In this document: positions 57,181 to 64,000 of the stretch, one piece after another
Layout: each line of letters begins with the position of its first letter
How positions within the stretch are numbered: position 1 is the stretch's first letter
From: Triatoma infestans
Lineage: Eukaryota > Arthropoda > Insecta > Hemiptera > Reduviidae
NCBI GenBank assembly: GCA_011037195.1
Contig: JAAEAF010003450.1
Coordinates: forward strand, 1 to 64,000
Reading direction: 5' to 3'
DNA: 64,000 nt
Position numbers and translations under genes: made by a program
The notes under the pieces: model-generated
Databases searched by the model: none
Told to the model about the DNA's origin: nothing
The model's input: only the letters and a program-made list of their open reading frames with translations

Positions 57181-59429
57181 ATGATGAAAGATTATTTACA
57201 ATGTGGTACTAAAAAGATGATTTATGATGAAGCTTGTCTTTACATACACAATAAAGCCGATATTGCTGTTGATATTTATTCCCAAAACGATGATTGTTAT
57301 CAGGTAAAAATATCATTTAATTATTATATTTATAAATGTTATCATTAAAACTTCAATTTGGAATGTTTTAATAATAAAATAGGACCATTTTAATTCGTTA
57401 TTTGTGTTAATAGTGCAGCTTAGAACCTTTAATGAAAATTTTACCAGATGATCTCAGGACAGAATTATTTAAAACACAATATGGGACAATTCTGCAATTT
57501 TCTTTTAATAATTCTTTTTATAAGTGAGTAGGTTCATTTTTTTAATTTTCTGTAGTTGTTATTTTATTAACAGGTTATTGTGATTATATTGTTATTGCTA
57601 TTTTTATAGGAATAAATATCATTTTGGACAACATGGACATTATGGAATAAATATTTCAAATTCTGGTATATCTGAATTATTTGAAATATCGCCTGCGGAT
57701 AATGCATATGGACGTATGTAATTTTTAAATTGCAAATAATGTATAGATTTGCTATGTTTCAAATTATTATTATTATTATTATTATTATTATTTTATTTTC
57801 ATTTTTTTTTTATACACATAGCTCTCTTTGCTTTGCTTTGGATATTACTGGGAATTTGGATCTTATGGAGTTTTGGATCTTACATATTCACATATACACA
57901 GTTATATATCCGTCTTTTTCAACCCAGACTAATTGTTAGTGAGGCAGAAAATGTAAGTCTCATATGCATATTTTTTTTGTTTTATTTTCTTTGGGACTTT
58001 TTACCGAAAGCCTTCAAATGATTAAGAGTTAACTGCTAATAGTCTTCTGTCCAATTTCTGACTGTGAATTGATTCGGAGTTTCCACCGTTTAACAAGTTA
58101 TCTTCATTGACTTGCAATCTTATCTATCCCTTCAGACGACTCATTTTTTTTATGTATCACAAAAATGTCGTCGGCTATCTTTTTGGAAAATATTAGCTTT
58201 TCCAAATGCACTTATGCAGATGTTATTAGACTTAACTTGTACTTTAATGGATGAAGAAAAATTATTCACTCAATCAGCAGAATTAAGAAAAAGAAGATGA
58301 CCAAGAAGTTGATGCAGTAAATGAGAGGAAGAAAGGACGATTAAATAGAAAGCATGAAGTGTTTTTCTTCGCCTAAGTCGCTTATAACAAATTCATGCTA
58401 TCCCTTATAGCCTAATAATACATGGTCCTAATAAAAAACATTTTTTTAAACATTTACGAGGGCAGTAATTTCTCCGATTTCTCTTCCTTTATTTAAAAAA
58501 AATCTGGAGTGAAACACTCACACGATATCTCTAACTCTAAATATTACAATGTAATCAATAAATTTTCTTTGAGATTACAACATTAAATTGTTTAATTTGG
58601 GCTGGCCATAAAAGCAATGATGGGGATTTCCCTTCTATACCTGTGCGGCCTTATGTAGAGCGCTCTATGTCAAAATCAGCAAAACATGTGCAAAGTTAAA
58701 ATTTAAACTAATTGAAAGAGACTCCAATACCCCTCCAAAATCAATTTTTCAGAAAAAAAGTTTCAAATAAATGTGACACGTTTCGATCTAAACATCAAGT
58801 ATTCCAAGTAAAAGAAAATCGTTATAACTGTTTACGAGAAAATTCCAAAAAAAAAAACTCAAAAACATATTTTGTAAAATCGCACTTTCGGTTAACCTTT
58901 TTTTCTTCAAATTTGGAATTCTTGGAATTAATATAATATTGTTATTTTTTTTTTTTCAGGATTTAGGGGCTATATCAAGATCTGGAGCAAGTACACCTAT
59001 TCTGACAGATATATCACGAGAGATATGTGCTAGTAGAAGAATTCAATCACTTGACGTATTTAGAGGGTAATTTCTTCTATATAACTATTTTATTTTATTA
59101 ATTAATTAATTTTTTTTTTTTTTGCCATTAGGCAAGCTATATCATTAAATTCGTACTTTTAATTATTAATTGTATTGATAAATTTTATTTAATTTATTTT
59201 ATAATTAATATTATATTAATATTGTTCAGGAAAAAAATATTTATCTCTTTTCAGAGATACAGAGATTTATTTGTATTATTTTATTTCTTACTTTATTATT
59301 TTTTTTTTTTTTTTAGTATCACAATAACGTTAATGTTATTTGTTAATTATGGTGGAGGGAAATATTGGATATTTCAACATTCTACATGGAATGGAATTAC
59401 GGTGGCTGATGTGATATTTCCCTGGTATG

Positions 59430-59462
<33 letters not shown>

Positions 59463-59873
59463 AATATATATATATTTTTTTAATCATGTTACTGTAAGCT
59501 TTTTTAAAATTCAAAGCTTCCTTGTGTTGAAATATTACCCAACAAAGAAAAAAACTGTTTTACTTTATGCGTTGGAAATGTGTCATATTTCTTTTACAGT
59601 TTCTTAATGTTTTCATTCTAGTAATTCAATCATTGATAACCATTCAATAATTTCCCAAAAAAGTTGGCCATATTTAAAATTAAAATGCACTGTTAAACTG
59701 TAAACAGAATCCATCAATTTCACTACAAGGGAGGTTATAATTTTTTACTTTCCTTCCTCGTAAAGAGGAAAGTATTGCGAACGTGTAAAATTTTCTAAAT
59801 TGAGTTTTCACCGGAAATACATGTTTTGAGGAGGTTCTCTGAGTACGAATAAAGTTTCTAGCGAATGGTATCT

Positions 59874-59923
<50 letters not shown>

Positions 59924-62799
59924 TAAAATACAAAACTTCTCAAAAACGAAAAGTCGCAGGAAGCTTCAAATTTATTCGGTATTCGGTTTTAGTAATACCA
60001 CAGATCTGAAACGAGGTTTCGAACAAAATCCATCAACCGAAAATGCGAATTTATTGAATGTTTTTTTTTCTTCAGTTTTTTGCTGTTTTCTTGAAAATGG
60101 CTTCAACTACACGTATACTATCTACATACATACAAACATATATAAATACCAATAACTTTTATTTCAAACATATTCCCGGTAAAATTGATTTTTTTGGAAG
60201 TATTGAGGAAATAGTGGCTTTATGTTTTCCTCCAAAGTGCCACTTCAGTTACAATAAATGGTTTTTAGCATCTATATAATACCGATAAACAATTATAATC
60301 ACAATAGAATACCAAAATTTAATGAAAATAACCGGAAATACGACCTTAGAGAGAATAGGTTTTTGATTTTTTTATGAAAACGACTATAATGGTTTTCTTC
60401 AAATTAGATAAAATGTATCACTTTTATTTGAAACATTTTGCCAAACAAATATGGATTTTTGAAGGGTTATGGGGGCTTCTCTCAGATAGGTTTAAATTTA
60501 AACTGCCGATATAAGATTTTGAAAAACAGTGGGGCTCACCATGTCCACTCAGGTATAACCACTACCACCTTTTTTTTTTTGTGGCCAGCACATCAAAACG
60601 TTTGTATACATTGCAATTTTAAAGTATTTGTTTTTTTCTAATTATCTTATATTAATGGTGTACGTGGGAGAAAGTAATGTGAGTGTTTCACACCAGATCT
60701 TTTTAATTCTGAATATTTATATTAGGGGATTTTTTTTTTCTACTTAATGTCAAGGTTTCATTTTTATATTAACTCTATAGTTAATTCGATTGATAAAAAG
60801 TAAGAGATCATCTTTCCTTATTGAAAAGGTTGTTGTACAATGTATCTATCATAGCAAGCTTCTGAAATGTATTTGGTGATGTATGTTTGTGTGCTGGTAG
60901 CTTGTGTAGCACGAGCGGTTTAGTAAAAAGAGCTTGTAAGTATATATATGTTTAAGAGAGAAGTATTAGTAATAATCAAGAGAGCACCATTGTTTTTAAA
61001 ATAAATATATTATTCTCTAAGCAAATTTAAGTACATTACAATCTCACAACTGTTTCTTAATAAATGATGTTTATCTAGAATAAAGGCAAATCACTATCAC
61101 TGGCACTGAGTTTAAGAGAGCGATTCCTGAAGCATTTGTTCTGGCTTTGAAAGCACAATGCAGACTGTCTTGAAGGAATGTCTCTCTTCATAGTTCAAAT
61201 CCTTTCAAATAAATAATGGAGGGAGTTTTATTGTTTTACCCTAACTGTTTCTTGCCCTTTGTATCTTGGTTTGCATTGACCTAGATGGTAGTATACCTGG
61301 CTCTATCTCCATTCCAAAAATAACTATTTGATAATTTTCACAAAACTATTACTTTTTCCATTTCGTTCTTCCACTACACTTCCTTTTATTGATTTTGACC
61401 AGTTTTGGATTGCCATCCAACATCAGAGTTTGTGCTCAGCTACAATGGAAATCGAAACTCTGATGATGTGCTAACCAAACTCTGATGATGGAAAAAGATC
61501 CAAAAGAAAAAGAAGCATGCTAAGAAGGAAACGATCTTTAATAATCCTGATTACTTTTCGTTATTTCATTATGTTTGTTTAAAGTATCTAGTATGTATAT
61601 TAATTGAAAATCGATTTTTTTTTTTTTTTATATCTGCTTAAAATGTTCTCTATTTTATTTTGTTTCAATACTCCTCCCTCATACAATCATGATCCCTTCT
61701 CCTCATTTCTTTTAATTCACAAAAACATCATGGACTATAGCGGATTTATTTGTTAATTAGTGGTCTGTACGTATGTTTGTCAACAATTTCCTGATTTGGT
61801 AGATACATGTACCCCCCCCCCCCGAAACTCTATTAGGGCAAATGAATAAAATTTCAAAGTTAAAGGAAATTTTTGTATTTTATAATTATAAGAGAAAACT
61901 GATGTCAATAAATAAAACCAAGCCTTAACAAAAAAATATACTAATAACAGAATAGGCAAATAGATGTATGCAATTTTGTAGAATAAAAGGCTTCATAAGG
62001 CTTATGTTTTACAATAGCCATTCAATTCACACCTATTGCAGCCACACCCCGGTATAATAATGATAGGAAGCCATAGTGAAAGATACGGTTAACAATTTTA
62101 TTTTTATAAACACAATGTGATAACTTTAATGTCTTTTTTACAGGTTTGCTTGGATAATGGGTACCAGTTTAATCTTATCTTTGAATTCACATTTAAGAAA
62201 TTCAATAAAGAAGAGAATAATAATTATGAAAGTTTGTTTAAGAAGTTTAGCACTGTGCGCAATCGGTATTATATTAAATTCTTTTAATAATAATAATACT
62301 GATACATTGAGATATCCAGGAGTACTACAAAGGTTGGCCTTAGCTTATTTAATTGTAGGAAGCATGGAAACAGCCTTTATTACTACTCAGAACAGATATA
62401 ATGTTTGTAAATATATATATATATGTATATTATTGTTTAAATAATTTAATTAACTTTGTTTTTCTTACAAATTATTTAGTTATAATTCTGATATTTTGTC
62501 TTTCTTGTAGATCACTAGAGCAACTAAAAATGTACAAGAATGGCTTTATAGTTGGATACAATGGATAGTAATGCTCACAGTTATTGGTTTTTATTATATT
62601 GGACTGTATTGTATAAATGTTCCTGGTTGTCCAGATGGTTATTTAGGTCCTGGGGGATTGCACAAGAATAGTTCTTTTGTAAACTGTACCGGCGGTAGTG
62701 CTGGCTATATTGATAGACTAATTTTTACCAGTCAGCATTTATATAATTCAACATCACTACGTGAAGTATATCATAACAAACTTGTTTTTGATCCAGAAG
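57181..62799 (+). CDS. HGSNAT: heparan-alpha-glucosaminide N-acetyltransferase (3' partial)
   Basis: Exons 57181-57303, 57414-57523, 57610-57713, 57822-57952, 58960-59066, 59317-59424, 62144-62402 and 62511-62799, all with GT/AG borders and fitting phases; 410 codons, with the rest beyond the window. HGSNAT sits in the lysosomal membrane and moves acetyl from cytosolic acetyl-CoA to terminal glucosamine of heparan sulfate. The lumenal N-terminal part ([51 protein letters not shown]) is followed by membrane helix 1 ([15 protein letters not shown]), then [31 protein letters not shown] (His213 aligns with the known active-site His), [33 protein letters not shown] and [33 protein letters not shown]. 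No signal peptide is visible before MMKDYLQC, so a further 5' exon may exist in the 4.7-kb first intron. Confidence 0.95.
57763..57795 (+). repeat. (ATT)n microsatellite
   Basis: About ten ATT units in HGSNAT intron, just before exon 57822-57952. It creates the spurious open frames around 57730-58021. Confidence 0.9.
58503..58930 (+). repeat. HINE-like element, 5' part (HGSNAT intron)
   Basis: TCTGGAGTGAAACACTCACAC start, diverged interior (AAAATCGCACTTTCGGTTAAC near 58875). It ends about 30 bp before the splice acceptor of the exon at 58960. Confidence 0.7.
59742..60697 (-). mobile_element. HINE-like element, long minus copy (HGSNAT intron)
   Basis: The 3' end (TTTTTTACTTTCCTTCCTCG TAAAGAGG) is at the left and the 5' terminus (GTGAGTGTTTCACACCAGA) at 60679-60697. 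The microsatellite is (GT)n(GA)n at 59870-59922. Interior belongs to the diverged long variant. About 955 bp. Confidence 0.8.
60698..62143 (+). other. rest of HGSNAT intron between exons 59317-59424 and 62144-62402
   Basis: Mostly AT-rich without recognised features apart from the decayed inverted motif at 61397-61495. The acceptor is TTTTTTACAG at 62143. Confidence 0.45.
61397..61495. repeat. decayed inverted pair of hammerhead-like motifs
   Basis: Left (minus): CTCTGATGTTGGATGGCAAT CCAAAACTGGTC; right (plus): CTCTGATGATGGAAAAAGAT CCAAAAG. Stem II words (TGGAT/ATCCA) remain, but the CUGANGA and GAAA boxes are mutated. Confidence 0.4.
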
Positions 62800-63495
62800 G
62801 TAATAAAATAATCTTTATACATATGATTTTTTTCTTTTTCTTGTTTACACCCGATACTGGTAGAGTGGGCGGCTCTATCGTCATGATTTTGGTATAATAT
62901 CACTCTACCTTAAAAATTAAATTTAAACTATTATTTTCAAATAATTTATCATCACGGTAGATCCTATACGATTATACTACTAGAGTATAGCACATAGTTT
63001 ATACAGTAGATATCATTAGGAATGGTAGAGCTCACACTATAGCAGCACCTTACACTCTATCTTACTATTATTATATGAAGAAGAAGTATTACGATCGTTC
63101 TATATTTTCGAATTTGATTTATTAACGGAAGTATATGTTCTGAAATTCCTTTAGTAAAAAAAAAAAATTTTTTTATTTATTGAAAACAATTCAACAATAA
63201 CAATTTCAGTATACTCTAAGGTTCATGATGATAAGCTATTAGTAATAGTATTGTAATACTAGAGTTGGAAGAAAATTCGCCAATTGAGAGGTCAGAATGT
63301 AGTAAAACAAGTATTTATTCATATTAGTTATTATTGCTATAAGAGAAGCTATCATGTAAGATTTCTATATTGATTATTCGGCAAAAATCTAGGGTTCATT
63401 GAAAAATTATTTACATTTACATATTATATGCTATTTAAATCAAGACACTAAGTACAAATAACAAATAATAATAACTTACATGAAATCGGTAAATT
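62800..63495. other. HGSNAT intron start, with HINE fragment
   Basis: AT-rich. A minus-strand HINE-like 3' fragment at 63073-63165 (AGAAGTATTACGATCGTTCT, then TTAACGGAAGTATATGTTC). No exon found before the window ends. Confidence 0.45.
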
Positions 63496-63499
63496 GGTC

Positions 63500-63998
63500 G
63501 GAACATGTTAAGGCACAGCATTTGGCAATGTCGAAGAATCGTAGATAAAAATTGGGGGATTACTCCCAAGATGATGTTTTGGATTTATGGTATGGTTATT
63601 AAACCTAGGTTGTTGTATGCGGCTGTGGTGTGGTGGCATCGCATTGAGATAAGATCCGCTAGACTGCTGCTTGAGGATATTCAACGCTTGGTTGTCTGGC
63701 GGTGACCGGTGCGATGCGGACCACGCCTACAGCTGCAATGGAGACTTTATTAGGAATTCCACTGCTCTTTGTAGAGGTGAAAACTATGGCAATGAAAGCC
63801 TGTTATAGAATTAAACAGGCAGGTTTTTGGCAGGGTAAGCGATATGGTCACTCTACCATTCATCGCGAGATGCTTTTGAAGGTTCCTGTTACAGGTTTTC
63901 CCTCTGATAGAATGTTGAAGACTTTGTTTTCGAGCATTCTTACAGTGTCAGGTTACCCTCTAGGGAAGATTGCTCAAGATTGGGTCCGTCTGGCATGA
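63500..63998 (+). pseudogene. LINE ORF2 C-terminal fragment (Jockey/R1/LOA-type)
   Basis: Frame 1 gives WGITPKMMFWIYGMVIKPRL and LYAAVVWWHRIE; after a shift near 63705, TGAMRTTPTAAMETLLGIPL and MAMKACYRIKQAG. These are the conserved 'thumb' blocks between RT and RNase H. It runs off the right edge. It probably lies in an HGSNAT intron. Confidence 0.85.
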
Positions 63999-64000
63999 TA

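Noticed and set aside
57730..58300. ORFs across the ATT microsatellite and the intron after exon 57822-57952
   Set aside because: The HGSNAT exon explains the coding part. The rest is microsatellite and intron.

Overview
This is eukaryotic nuclear DNA, AT-rich and intron-bearing, from an arthropod, most likely an insect and perhaps a hemipteran (the taxon is inference). Reasons: canonical GT-AG introns in two recognisable animal genes, and a dense load of typical insect transposons (Jockey-type and other LINEs, mariner, Helitron, PIF/Harbinger, Ty3/gypsy, tRNA-derived SINEs). I see no bacterial operon structure, CRISPR array or functional rRNA/tRNA gene.

Layout. 1-915 is the end of a 78-bp tandem array. 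1.5-27.5 kb is almost all transposon debris. The commonest component, about 25 copies over the window, is a non-autonomous family of up to 1 kb that starts TCTGGTGTGAAACACTCACAC and ends in the hairpin CTCTTACTAGGAGTAAGAG followed by AAAGTAAAAA. I read it as a Helentron-associated (HINE/DINE-like) family. Also here: a 5'-truncated LINE with target-site duplications inserted in a pogo-like end (2.2-4.4 kb), a Helitron deletion derivative with both termini (12.75-13.73 kb), a Jockey remnant interrupted by a SINE-bearing insertion (16.5-17.9 kb), a mariner remnant (19.1-19.7 kb), and RNase-H-type LINE fragments.

Host-like genes. (i) 28.1-30.6 kb, minus: a four-exon transposase-like gene of a multicopy insect family, broken by one frameshift. 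(ii) 36.0-45.9 kb, plus: a complete PRL-type (PTP4A) protein tyrosine phosphatase of 177 aa in four coding exons, with probable 5' UTR exons from 33.2 kb. (iii) 51.37-52.10 kb, minus: a two-exon, 194-aa conserved-looking protein I cannot name. (iv) 57.2 kb to beyond the window, plus: heparan-alpha-glucosaminide N-acetyltransferase (HGSNAT), eight coding exons visible, with a probable 5' UTR exon at 52.3-52.4 kb that makes a divergent promoter with gene (iii). PRL acts at membranes through a prenylated tail; HGSNAT is a lysosomal membrane acetyltransferase. Nothing suggests the two are functionally linked.

Most interesting signals: hammerhead-ribozyme-like cores (CTGAAGA, stem-loop, GAAAC, GTC, four-bp stem I) at 38.9 kb and, as inverted pairs inside fold-back elements, at 31.9-32.2 and 10.6-10.8 kb, with a decayed pair at 61.4 kb; the HINE-like family, whose long copies carry up to three perfect ETS-type sites (ACCGGAAGT); a 920-bp PIF/Harbinger relic with matching TIRs and TTA duplications; and a 78-bp array open in two frames.
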